A stretch of DNA of 64,000 nt from contig JAWUZG010000013.1 of assembly GCA_036785705.1 (NCBI GenBank), forward strand, positions 19,811,001 to 19,875,000. The letters run 5' to 3'. This DNA is from Acanthornis magna. Lineage: Eukaryota > Chordata > Aves > Passeriformes > Acanthizidae. The position numbers were made by a program, and so were the translations under genes. Positions 47,101 through 58,368 of the stretch are shown here, in pieces. The notes under the pieces were generated by a model. The model saw only the letters and a program-made list of their open reading frames with translations. It did not search any database and was not told the DNA's origin. Numbering within the stretch: the stretch's first letter is position 1; each line of letters opens with the position of its first letter.

Positions 47101-49388
47101 TGCAGGCGTTTTAGCAAAAAGTTGTGTATCTTGTTCTGCCTATACATTTGTTGAAAGTGAAGCAAGACTTTGATACTACAAAAAAAAATTATTGCATGTA
47201 ATTAACCAAAACAGATTTGGGGATTTATATTGGTATATGTTTGCCTATTTGCATGTGTGCACATTTATACTCATGTATTTATTTATGCAGGTATCCATAG
47301 CTGAAAATTAACATACATTGGTGCTGGCTCTGTCCCACAGTCTGCTTGATCTCCATATACAAAAATCTGGATCTCACTCACACAAATCAATTATCTACTG
47401 AACTGATTTGCACAGATTTTCTATGCAAAGTTTAGCATTTACAGCAAAAGGCCATCTGCTTTCTATAACCAATGTGGTTCCTGGGCACCTCGGCTCTGTG
47501 CAGAGCTGGAAGTCACAAAAGTTTCCCTCCCTGCTCTGGGTTTAAGCTGGAAGTGAGAAAGTCTGGAGCTGGGGATTCATCTGCAAAACCTCCAGCATGA
47601 GTGGCCATGCTCCACGTGGCCATGCTTGGCACGGTGTCCTTCCCTCCTCTGAAGTGGAGAGAAGGAAGCAATTCCACGGCAGGTTGTTTTGGCTGGGATT
47701 TTCCCCCACTTTTGAAAGCTGAGGCTGAGTTCTTCTCCCAATAAAGTGCCTCCAGCACGGCGTGAGCAGCCCTAATCCTGCCTGGCTGAGCCCGGCCGTG
47801 CCAGAGCTGGGTGTGACACACCCACCACCACAAGCATCCTCAGGCTCCAGAGGACTTTCAAAAATGAAGAAATAAATCAGAAGCTCGCTTCAAACCTGCA
47901 CCGAGCCACGACAGGTAAGGACAGAGCAAACCGCTCTGAAATTCAGGTTTTTTACTATCACTCTAATTAATCTGTTTCATGACCCACCCCAAATATTTTC
48001 TCTAGAAACATTATCTAAACTGTTTTGGGGTTTCTTTATTTCTTTTTCCAGCCCTCAGCCAAGCCCTGGTAAATATTTCTGCCCATGACAGAGGCAGGCC
48101 AAGGGAATCTGGGCTTTGTGATGGCAGCAGCATCTCCTGTGCTCAGAGATACCCGACACTGGGGAGAGATGCTCACAGCCCTCCGTGTTTTTACTGGATT
48201 ATCGCAAGACACTGCTACCACTGCAATTTGCAAGTAGTTTTTAATCTGTCAAAATAGACTTTTATTATTGCTTGAGGATTCAAAAGGAAAATATGCACAT
48301 CTGGTTTCAATCGCCAACTGAAGTTTCGTCTATCAGCCTATTTCATAACAAATTACGCTTACTTTTCACTCCAGAGGATTTCCTAAGGAGGGGATGAGCT
48401 GCCAAGGTACACCAGCGTCTGTGGAGACCGCACGGCACCGGGAGGCAGCGGCACAACTCAGTGACAGGCACCGAGTTGCTGCAAACTCTCTCTGTGTCAA
48501 GGAAATTTAAATTATTGAGGAAAAGTCCCTTACTCGTGAAATCTCTGTGTACAGCCGTACGTGAAACCTTCACGTACCTTAGAACCTGAACAACCTGACG
48601 TCAGTGAATGGAGAAACAAGACTTACAGGCTTTCTAGGACAACTCCACTGCCAGGGCACTCACACGGCAAGGAGCTGCCGTGTCCCGTGGCAGCAGCGCT
48701 CGGTGCTGGAGACCCCCACCCCGGGGACCGGCCTGTCCCCCTTCCTTGCTGCCCCGAGCTACCTCACACGTGCCAGGAGTGCAATCCGAGGCACGGCACG
48801 GTGGGAAGTGTGCGATGGCCCTGGGCGAGCTGGAGAGCATCTCTGCGGGGATGCTCAACCACGGCTCCCCTGGGCTGCAGCCCCCCGGGGGACCCCGAAC
48901 CCGCTGGCATCCGAGTTTCAGCCCCCTTGAGCACCGCTCTCGGCCCGGAGAAAGGAAAGCACGTGTTGATCCTTTTGCAGGAAATAATTCCAGTGGCAAA
49001 GGCAGCGGAACCCGAGCGGGTGAGGACCGCTCGCTGCCAAACTCCGGAGAGCCAGAGCCGCCCGGACATCCCCGCACGTCGCGCTCAGCATCCCGCAGCC
49101 CCCGCCGCTCCGGACACACATCCCACCGCTCCGCGCTCCCTCCGGCCGCCCAGGGGGCTCCTCCGCGGTGCCCCCGCTCACCCCGGGGCGGGGTGAGACC
49201 CGACCGCACAAAGGCGGACATCCCCAGCTCGCTCCGCGGGGATGCGGTGGCGGCGGGGGGTACCACCCTCCGTCCCCATCCCCTCCGTGCCGCCCCGTCC
49301 CCGGGCAGGGCGCACCGCCGCCCTTTGTCCGCTCCCCCCGGCACCCCCCGGGGCGGCACGGCCCCGCTGCGCTCCGGGCATCGCTTAC

Positions 49389-49600
49389 CGAGCGCTTCCC
49401 GCGGTGGCGGCGGCGCGGCCCGGCCGGGCCGGCTGTGGGCGCCGCTCCGACCGCGCTCCGCTGCCGCCGCCGCCGCCGTGCTGCGGGCGGGGCGGGCGGA
49501 GGGAGGGAGCGAGGAGGAGGAGGAGGAGGAGGAGGAGGAGGAGAAGGAGGAGGAGGAGGAGGAGGAGGAAATGCGCTTGTCACTTCCTGAGCGGAGCCAG
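49389..49600 (-). other. FAM53B: FAM53B noncoding exon 1 (5' boundary estimated)
   Basis: The 3' boundary is set by a consensus donor GTAAGCGA on minus (plus 49381-49388). The 5' boundary is a guess within the CpG island. If it includes the GAG-repeat tract, the leader would carry a long CUC/UCC run. Confidence 0.45.
49509..49569. repeat. (GAG)n / (CTC)n triplet run in the CpG island
   Basis: About twenty GAG/GGA triplets with one AAG interruption. It reads poly-Glu on plus and poly-Ser or poly-Pro on minus in spurious ORFs. The pure polypurine strand is plus. Confidence 0.92.
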
Positions 49601-50137
49601 CGCAGCCGGAGCCCGGCCCGCACCTGCGGAGCGCCCGCCCCGGGGAGCCGCGCACCGGAGCGCTCGCTGCGAGGGGAGGCGGGGGAGACCCCCGGGTGCC
49701 GCCCCGAGCGGGCATCCCTAGGGTTAAACACCGCCGGCAGGAGCGTATGGGGGGGGGAAAGTCCAAAAATAGTGAAAAAGGGGGGTTTGGGCAGCGGTGC
49801 GGCGCTGCCCGATGGGGATCGCGGGCTGGCGCAGGCAGCGCTGCCGCGGCATCAGCGCCCGCACACGGCCCCGCGGCCCGGGATGCTGCGGGTGCGGCTC
49901 CCCTGCGGCTCCGCGGCTCGTTCGGAGGCCGAGAGTGACTCCTGGTGGCACGGCCGGCCCGGGAGGAGCAGGAGAGCTGGACTCCACCAGCCGCGCATTG
50001 AAGGGGCCCCGCAAGAAGAAGTAGCGCCCAAGTTTTGGCACATCACAGATGGACACCATCCATCCCTGCACGCACCGGTGGGATACGGGAAAAAAAAAAC
50101 AAAAAACACACTCCTTAATTTTTCTCTCAATTTTTCA

Positions 50138-50465
50138 TAGAATCATTGAATGAATGATCATTGAGTGGTTTGGGTCAGAAGGGACATTTAAAGATCATCT
50201 AGTTCCAATGCCCTGCCATGGGCAAGGACACCTTCCATTAGACCTGGTTCTCCAACCTGGCCCTGGACACTTGCAGGGATCCAGGGGCAGCCGCAACTTC
50301 TCTGGGCAACCTGTGCCAGGGCCTGCCCACCCTCCCAGGGAACAATTCCTTCCCAATATCCCATCTAATCCTGCCCTCTGTCAGCTGGAAGCCATTCCAC
50401 CTTGTCCTGTCACTGCAGGCCCTTGTCCAAAGTCCCTCTCCAGTTCCCTTGAAGCCTATTTAGGA
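50138..50465 (-). mobile_element. CR1 LINE 3' fragment
   Basis: Reverse CR1 of about 330 bp: ATAGAATCATTGAATGAATG, TTTAAAGATCATCTAGTTCC, TGCCATGGGCAAGGACACCT, AACCTGGCCCTGGACACTTG, AATTCCTTCCCAATATCCCA, TCAGCTGGAAGCCATTCCAC and CCCTTGTCCAAAGTCCCTCT. It lies about 200 bp beyond the CpG island. Confidence 0.93.
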
Positions 50466-52092
50466 AGGGGCCACTCCTGAGCAGTATTGAGAGGCACATC
50501 TGCTTGGCTTCACGTGGGAATGGCCTTTAGCAGCCCTGTGCTCTAGCAGTGACATTTTCCATCCGCCCAGGCTGCACCGAGCACAGCACGCGGGCTCCTT
50601 CCGCGAGCGAGCATAACGAGCGAACAAGGAAACGACATGACAGCTAAAAGGAAGATTTAGAACTCATTACAAAACAGAGCCTAAACATTAATCTTAAACA
50701 TATGCGAGCAGACAACGCAGATGTCATCAGGAATGAATCTGGGGCTGAATTTCATCCACCCGGCTGATGGCCGGGCACGGTGCTGGGGATGGCATGTAGG
50801 GACAAGTGAGGGCGTGAATGGCAAGGGAGGTGTAGCTGTGAACTCAGCAGTGCTCCGGGTGTCCTGCCCTGCTGCTGCACAGCCCAGGACAGCAAATTAC
50901 TCTCGAGGAAGACTGATCAATTAGTATTTGATGCAGTAAAGAAGAAAGAGGGAAGCAAACAGAACTAGCGGGCGGATATTTAACAAGGGAGCAGCTCCCA
51001 CCAACACTGTGAGGGCTGATCTCAACAAAAGTGGCTCCGTGCTCAGTACACATAAAATTAAGCAGGAGTGGCCAGTCTGAGTGGGCGATGAACAGGGAGA
51101 AAAGTTTGATGATGTGAAGGGGCTTTTGCATCATGTTCCTCCATCCCACTCAGTATTTGCTTTTCTTATCACGTGTTGAGACTGGTAGCAATAAAACACT
51201 TGCTAACTCCTTTTCCAGAACTTCGGGAATCAAGTCTGAAAATGTTTTTTTATGGTTTCCCAGTGGAATATTTCAGCAATAAAGCTCAGAGCATAATTGA
51301 ATCCATTCCCGTGGCAGCCTTGGGCTCCAAGACTCAAGCAGAAAGTTGTTTTCTGTCTGCTTCTGCAGCTCGCTCCAACCCCAGCATTTTCTGCCTCTCA
51401 TCCTCTGTGCTTCCCAACAGATGAGCTGGCTGTGGAGAATTCCCAGCACGTGTGAAAGCCTGTTGCTGAAGCACAAACCTGTTTTCCACAGACAGTATTT
51501 TCAGTAATGTTGTTTAAATAACTGGCTGCCCATAGGTCCCTGTTCTGGACAGTGCTTTTTGCTTTTGTCAGAAGGGGAAAAACAGAAATAACTTTCAAGC
51601 TTTAAAGAACCGGCCATGAGAGTTTAGTCTTCGTGGACAGAAAATTCACTCAGTTCATTTGTGAGCTGATTTAATTTGTGCTTTTGTCTCAGATGTCAGT
51701 GCCTTTGCTACCCACTGACTAGGAGCCTTCCTGATGGAGATGGAAACCGTGGATAGGAAAAAATCGAATGATCTCCATGGTCCTTCTGAAGTGATTCTGG
51801 GGTCCAAGTCATTAAAACCTGTTGATGTAGCAGTGCTAAGCCCTGTGGATAGACAGCCTTTCCTTCACTTCCAGTGCACAGGATTTGGCTGCAGTTACAG
51901 CCTTCTCTCCATGTAGCCTTTCCAAAGCTTCGCTGCCTGCTCCAGTTTGTTGTTGTTCGAGTCATATGCACCAAAGTTACCAATAATTTCACAAGTGTCC
52001 TTTTCACAATGACCTACAACTCTGCACTGTCCTTCTGAGCACCTGAGCAATCCCAGTTATTTATGGGATTATCCTTCTGCCTCTCCTGCAAG

Positions 52093-52145
52093 GCAGGAAA
52101 CACAGGTAAGGGACTTGCCCAGGGCCAGAGAGTCACAGGATGATG
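52093..52145 (-). mobile_element. Possible MIR SINE relic
   Basis: The stretch AGGTAAGGGACTTGCCCAGG then GCCAGAGAGTCACAGG resembles the inverted MIR core (TTGCCCAAGGTCACACAG type). It is too short and diverged for certainty. Confidence 0.35.
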
Positions 52146-54805
52146 TCCCAGCCACAGGACGATGTCCTCGTCACCCAGCTGTGCTGGGTACCACATACTC
52201 ACAGGAACATCTTGGCTCCACCAAAGGTCTCCAAAAGCACAAAAGGGAGAACAGCTCAGAAGCCACACTCCAGTTTCAGGGGAAATCCTCAAATTCACAA
52301 AATCTTAGTAACAGCAAGATGAAGTATTTTTAGCAAATATTTCATGCCCAGGGAAGGAGCACTTCTCTGTGCTCTGGGTCAGAAAGTACCTGAATCACAG
52401 AGACCTGATGCCCCAAACAGGTGAAGAATTGCTGTGCAGAGGGTTGTAATGAGGAGTGTAGTTCTTACTACATTTGGCATACGATGGGATCTCCACCAAA
52501 CTTTAAAATCCCTTTTTTATGTCACAGGCTATTTGCCGCACACAGGCAACAGCTTTGTGTTTGCTGCCTCCCTCCCTGCCTTGGCAGAGGGCGTGACACC
52601 TGATCTGGGTGCCCCAGACTGGGAGCAATGGAAACATTGATGGATAAAATAAATAGGCCATGAAATACATGTGTGAGCCTTTCTCTCGCCTGAACGTGTT
52701 TACCACTTTGTCAGCCACGTTTGGGCCTGAATTGGCTTAAGGTAAGCCCAGAGTTATTTGCCCTTCATCCACAAAGCCCGAGGCAGCTGCAGACATGCCC
52801 CAAAGCATCACCCTATGTTGGATAAGCAGCACCCATGGAGATGAGAAGCACTGGGGTAGGGCACAGCAAGCGAGGCTAATTACTACTGCAAATTGGAGTG
52901 ACAGACCCTTCTGCTCGAATTTCAGGTCTCAAACCTATCAACAGTTGAAATTTCTCAATATAAGCACACTCTCCTCTCCTCCGCTTGGCACATGACACTG
53001 TCCATGGATATGTGGCTGCTGCAGTGACTCTGCTGAGGTTTGTTTCTGTTCCCTCACTGGCTCTATTAGCTCTGGTTCTGCAGCACGGGCTCATGCACTT
53101 GTGATTACCCAGAATTTATATGTTACCTGGCAGCAGTTGGTTTGCCTGACAGCACTCAGCTTAATTTCCAGTAACACAGAAACGGGCTCACTTCAAGCTA
53201 TACTGTTACCTAACAAATGGAAATTAAGCCGCAGGTTGGCTTTTCCCTTATTTGTGTTAAACAAAACACGCCAGCGTTCCTTTCCCTCCTTTGTCTGGAG
53301 GCTATAACACCTCATCCCCTTTCACTGAAAGCCCTTGGTAGCCATTAATTGCTCCTCAATTTAGCTGCCACCACAAGGGTTAGGTCATGCTCAGCCTACT
53401 TGCAGCCAAGGCATGCCATGGAGCCGTGCACCACCCATTCAGCCACGGGGCAGGTAACGCTGTGCAGGGCAGCCTCCCCCTCCTCTTATCCCAGAAAAGG
53501 CAGCAAGCAACAGCAATTCAAAGGCAGATCTCCTTACGGCTTTGCAAAGCCCTGGCCCAATTATTTTCTTTGTGCTCGCCACGTATTTTACAGGAGATGA
53601 TTCGATATGTTAAAATGCTTAGAGGGCCTATAAAATAAAGCAGTTATTGTTGCAGCAAGCCATGTTCTCCACCTCTCGGCATGCCAAGATCAGGAAAGCA
53701 ATCCCAGTGCCAAAACACTGAAAATTTTGCTGTATGTTGCTAAATACCACACTTAAAGATTTTGTCTGGTATGAAATAACACAAAATTTGGCAGTCTTAT
53801 AGCAGGCACCCTGGCTCACAGCAGAACAGACATAGCACAGTATATGTACAGGCAGATTTTCCTCACAATGGCTACAATGCTGCCAGTGCATTCCTGGAAT
53901 GTGGAAATACATGGAAGCCACTGTCAGCGATGAAGAGAAGCATGCTGTGCCTAATGTACCAGAAAAGCTATTCAAGAACTCATCCTTACGTAAAAATATC
54001 TCCCAAGAAGCTGTGTCAGCTCAGCTTTGGAGCTTCACAGGTATTTCTGCTGTGCCCTGCACACCTGGCTGCACCCTGGATACAAACCCAGTCATTCGAA
54101 GTGAGGGATTTCAGTTCATCCCATTCATTTGAGCCTTTGGCCTCGCAGATTTCATAGCCACTGCAGAGCTGAAATAATTTCGATATAAATGATGGGGGAG
54201 AACAATGTTTGCTCTCCAGACAATCACACCTAGGACCTGTGTGATGGGACATGCACTTCTTCACCCAGGTATAACAAGCTCTCCTGTAAACAGCAACTGC
54301 AGGTTTAAAAACCCAAATATCTGAAAGTTCCTTTTTAACATTGTTTGGAAAAGTACAAAGTAAAAAACCCCCTGAATCTCCTTTGTTATAGGTGTTAAAT
54401 ACCTCAAATCCTCTGATACAATCAAGGCAACTGGCTATTCCCAGATTTCAGAAATGGTGTGGCAACACTGGGTTTGAATTCAAGAAAGTGAACCCATAAT
54501 GCAAACATTTATTTCAACCTGATGCTCTCAATAATGATTTGCAGGAATATTCTCCTGATGGGATAGAGAGACTGTAATTCCATGCTTCATCACTGCTGGC
54601 CCTGTCTGGAAAAGCAGCTGCCATAATTCTGATGGTGTTTCTGATATAACCCAACAGCTCTTAAAAAAAATTGTAGCTCCCAGAAATTCTTCATGTTACA
54701 CCACAAAATTACACTGAGTTTCAAGAACAGAATATTAATTCCGTATCTTCTAAGCCTTCAAAAAAAAAAAAATCAACCTTTAACAAACAGCTTAAGGACA
54801 GCACT

Positions 54806-54920
54806 GCAGGCCAGGTTGGATGGGGCTTGGAGTAATTTGGTGTAGTGGAAGGTGGCAGGGGATTGGAACGAGATGGTCTTTAAAGTCTTTTCCAACCCAA
54901 ACCATTCTGGGATTCTATGG
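54806..54920 (+). mobile_element. CR1 LINE 3' fragment
   Basis: Plus CR1: GGCCAGGTTGGATGGGGCTT, GGTGTAGTGGAAGGTGGCAG, GATGGTCTTTAAAGTCTTTT, CCAACCCAAACCATTCTGGG, ending ATTCTATGG. Confidence 0.9.
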
Positions 54921-57900
54921 CAATTCCTGCTCCTTAAGGACCATCAAATGAACATGCCTCTCATATAGATAACAAGCTGCTCACCAAAAGGGCAGTCAAG
55001 GAGTGAGGAAACATTAATTTAGCTTCTGAATTTTCTGTGTTCATTCAGTTGTGCCATGATTTTCATGTCTGATGTTTCTTACTTTTTAATTCATATAAAA
55101 ACGATTATAGGAGTACTTATTTCAAGAAAATACTGTGATGCTGAAAGGGCAAAGGCTTTTCTTCTTGAGAGCCTACCTACCTCACACTCTAGCAGAGTCT
55201 TCTATGTAGAAACTCTCCTTGAACAAACACCTCAAATCAATAATTATTTCATTAATATCACTTGGTCTTCTCTCTCAGATATTTCATCCAGACAGTTCAG
55301 TTCTGTGATAAGCCCCACAGAATTCCAGTGTAAAATGCTCTTTCAGTAGCCCAAGTCCCACAATTAACTCAAAGGCCTCTCCCAGTGAATGCCTCCAAAG
55401 AGAATCCCTAAGCACAGTTTTCTTGGCATCAGGAGCCAGGTATTGATGTCTGAGCTGCAACAAGCTCAGTGTTGGTGGAGGTGCTTTGTTTGAGCATAGG
55501 CACTAAAAGCCATCCTCAATCTCTCTGGAATAGAAGGTCAATCCTGAGAGAATTTCATCCTTCATCATGCTGTCAATAAACCAGGGAACAAAAACCCTTT
55601 CTGTTCCACCCACGGTCTATGCAAAACCACTCCGCAAAGGTTTGCCAGCTCCACAGCATCATCCAGCCTAAACTCAGTCCTGCAGGAACAGCCTGTGGGC
55701 TCAACCACCTCTGGGACCCATGGAAGATGTTAGTTTTACTACCCACAAACCTCACATTTGACAGTGAAATCACAGACAGAGTTTTCAGATAGCAAAACAA
55801 TAGGAGTAGAACATTTCAAATGCTGCATTTATTCTCCTGTAGCCTGCTGTTGCAGCTGAAATCAAGAGTCACACAAGTGTGTAGTCAGGAGGATTCCAGC
55901 CTTCAGGAACTACCATGAAGTACTCCCCAAATTCCAGCAAAGACTCACTCCTCCTAAATCTGTGCTTATTCCTCTGCTTTTATCTATTTCAGTTTTTTCA
56001 CTGAAATGCATCAACATCTAGAGATCACACCATGGAGGACCTCCCGGCAAGATGAATTGCCCCTAAAAAAGGACTTTGACAAGTCTGTTCCAAATCCTCA
56101 TAGCCAAAAATCCCCACTGCCTAAGTCAGAACTCGAGCAACTACCTAGACTCCATTATCCAGAAAATACCAGGTTTCCATCAGAGCAGATTTTAAATAGT
56201 AAGCCTTTGGTTACTGTTGCCTTAAAATAAAGCTTCTAAAATGTGTTTTACAAGCATTTTTCTGCTCTCCACTGACACCTGGAAGTGCTTGGGACTGAAG
56301 GAATATGCAAACTACAGATCTGATGTAGAAATCCTCAGTCTCAAGCAATTTTAAGAAGCTTATTTTTAGCTTTACCAATTATATAAAAATACTACCCAGA
56401 GAACAAAAAATAATAATAAGCAGTTCTATGAAGAGGAGAAAACAATACTTGCTCTGAACCTTACATATCTTATGGAGTGGGAATCTATGGTTGAATTCCA
56501 ACTAATTGATTAAAAGAAAATCTGTGACAGCCCTGATTTTGTTTTCATTCCACGATTAAATACACATCATGCCTTCATTAGCAAAAATTACAGATGGGAA
56601 TAAAACAGATGCCTGAAACACATCCTGCCAGAGTCCTTGACAATTAAAATTTCCTTGTATTGACTCTACCTGATGCCAAAAATGTCACAGGCTTTTTACT
56701 GAGGCTGTTTTCAGTAGTGTACTTTGAATCCTTTGTACTACTATGCTAAAAAAAATCCTCTCTTTGGATTCCCAGTTACATTTCCTGTCATTCCAGCTGG
56801 CTACAGGGCAGGGGCAGATCACAGGAATATAACTGTTACCCAAATGGTAACAAGCCCCTGGTTCTGGCACTCAATTTAGAACCCAAGGCTGACCAAGTAT
56901 GCAAAGAATTATTCTGAGTCTAAATTTTGTCAGCACTGCTGATAAATCATTTTTCCAATGGAACACATCCCACCCCAAAAAGATGCAGCATTAGGATTCC
57001 CACCTGGAGGACATTGACAAGTGGATCACAGAGGGAGGACTGTGCAAAATAATGCCTTGATACCTATCCTAGGAAAGGACTGGAAGTATTTATTGACCCT
57101 TAAAGATCTCCTGAGCCCTGGGAACAGGGAGAAGTGTGGAAAGTAAGAGAAGCAATTCCCTGATAAGCAAACATGACCTTGCCTGTGAGACAAAACCTGA
57201 TTGCCTAAGAGGGCCTCCTTGATGTTTGAAAGAACAAGTTTATTGTCACCTGCAAATGTGTTTGTCAAGGCATGAAGAAATCTCGTTTTCCTGCCTTTCA
57301 AGCAACAGCAATATTCTGAGATTACAAAACAGAAGAAAAGAAGGCAACAAAATTGAGTAAAAGGATTGCACACCGAAGTTTAAAAAATATTCTTTAAAAA
57401 AAGAAGCAAGGAATGGTTAGTTATGCTTTGAAATCTTTTGGATTTATGCAGCTAAAATCCATCTTGAGAAATTCACTGGAAAACTTTTAGTCATTGTGGC
57501 TCTAAAGACATTCCTATCTAGCAGGTTAATGGAGGCATATGTCACACACCACTGAGACTGCAGCATCACACCTTTATGTATTCATGAGATCAGGGCAAAG
57601 AACTGACCAGGCATGAACACACTCAGGCGAGGGAGACTTTAAACACTTCCCCTGTGGGAAAAGAGCTGAGCTGCTTCAGAGGAGACACAATTATGCTGAG
57701 TCTGAGAACCTCTGAAAATCTGAATGTAAAGTACCAACTGGTCCTTTTTTGAAAGTGCTCTGGTTTTTATATTCATTTCCCTCATTAACAGCTACCTTCA
57801 CGTTCACCAAAGGAAAAAAAACTAAAGATCCAGCACTCACATTGCAAAAGCTTGTTCCCTATTCCACTGCACAACAGGAAAATGAGATTTTTGCTTTGTA

Positions 57901-58164
57901 GAATACCTTTACCTCTACTGGTCACCGCGTACCAGCACAGAAATTAAATATTAGACAATGTTTATGTTTCAAGCACAAATATCATTCAGTTTTGTTGGTC
58001 TCCGTATTTAGTATGTCTGATTTCCATCTCTCTTACAAACTTGCAGCTTCCTTAAGACAAGTGAGGTTGTAGCAAGGACAAAATTTATGGGCAAATTATG
58101 CAAAGCTGAAATGTTCTAGGGCAATGTTTTATAGTCCCTTAGAGCTCCATACATAGTATTTTAC

Positions 58165-58240
58165 TGTGCACTCAAAAAAACATTTATTTACACACGTGTC
58201 TGAGGTTTTCTGTCAGGTTTAAAGTTCAGACTTTTCTCAT
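58165..58240 (-). other. EEF1AKMT2: EEF1AKMT2 3'UTR (short form)
   Basis: The first minus-strand AATAAA after the stop is at 58183-58188, about 53 nt downstream, followed by a T-rich run. Later hexamers exist, for example near 57071, so a longer tail is possible. Confidence 0.5.
58183..58188 (-). terminator. EEF1AKMT2: EEF1AKMT2 poly(A) signal candidate
   Basis: AATAAA on minus with a T7-type tract right after it. It is the first consensus hexamer after the stop codon. Confidence 0.5.
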
Positions 58241-58368
58241 CTAATCTAATTTGTCCAAGATGGATGGCTTCACTTTTTTCCTCTGGAAAACCAATGCTGT
58301 TACACTGTTTCCAATTCTTCCTCCAAAGCAAAACTTGGGTGTTGGCAGCTCCTCCAGAATTTCAAACC
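58241..58368 (-). CDS. EEF1AKMT2: EEF1AKMT2 last coding exon
   Basis: The acceptor is TCTGGCAG. The exon begins with two bases completing a Gly codon, then FEILEELPTPKFCFGGRIG and NSVTALVFQRKKVKPSIL, ending DKLD and TAG (58243-58241). The PTPKF-FGGR-GNSV pattern is typical of this enzyme's C-terminus. Confidence 0.93.

Larger units (their letters stand above)
32360..49388 (-). other. FAM53B: FAM53B first intron(s)
   Basis: 17 kb between the CpG-island exon and the start exon. It contains about six CR1 fragments, a 207-bp tandem duplication (35988-36405), a 19-bp minisatellite (39813-40323) and a duplicated 182-187-bp block (40551-40737 and 43636-43817). Further noncoding exons could exist but none shows itself. 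The stretches 41.1-43.4 kb and 44.2-48.5 kb show nothing recognisable. Confidence 0.6.
5366..49600 (-). other. FAM53B: FAM53B transcription unit
   Basis: Gene-level entry. Transcription runs right to left, from the CpG island near 49.4-49.7 kb to a poly(A) signal at 5383-5388. Exons supported by splice sites are: noncoding exon 1 ending at 49389; exon 32359-32132 with the start codon; 29147-29096; 22454-21739; and the terminal exon from 9156 down through the 3'UTR. Additional noncoding 5' exons in the 17-kb first intron cannot be excluded. The transcription start is not defined. The 49600 boundary is an estimate. Confidence 0.8.
48780..49960. promoter_or_regulatory. FAM53B: CpG island, FAM53B promoter region
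   Basis: Dense CpG and GC content unlike anything else in the window. It includes a splice donor on minus (CTCG/GTAAGCG, boundary at 49389) that fits the 3' end of a noncoding first exon. A run of GAG/GGA triplets (49509-49569) lies just upstream on the minus-strand gene. Long ORFs in all frames here (486 codons on plus, 365 on minus) reflect lack of stops in GC-rich DNA. No TATA box is evident. The start site is probably between 49.45 and 49.75 kb. Confidence 0.75.
49760..58160. other. Intergenic region between FAM53B promoter and EEF1AKMT2 3' end
   Basis: About 8.4 kb. It contains two CR1 fragments (50.14-50.47 and 54.81-54.92 kb) and a possible MIR relic near 52.1 kb. The rest, notably 50.5-52.0, 52.2-54.7 and 55-58.1 kb, is AT-rich single-copy-looking DNA with only short ORFs. 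Nothing else is supported. Confidence 0.6.

Noticed and set aside
48680..50140. 486-codon plus-strand ORF (and 365-codon minus ORF) over the CpG island
   Set aside because: Low stop frequency in GC-rich DNA plus a GAG run explains both. No domain, no splice pattern and no family resemblance is seen.
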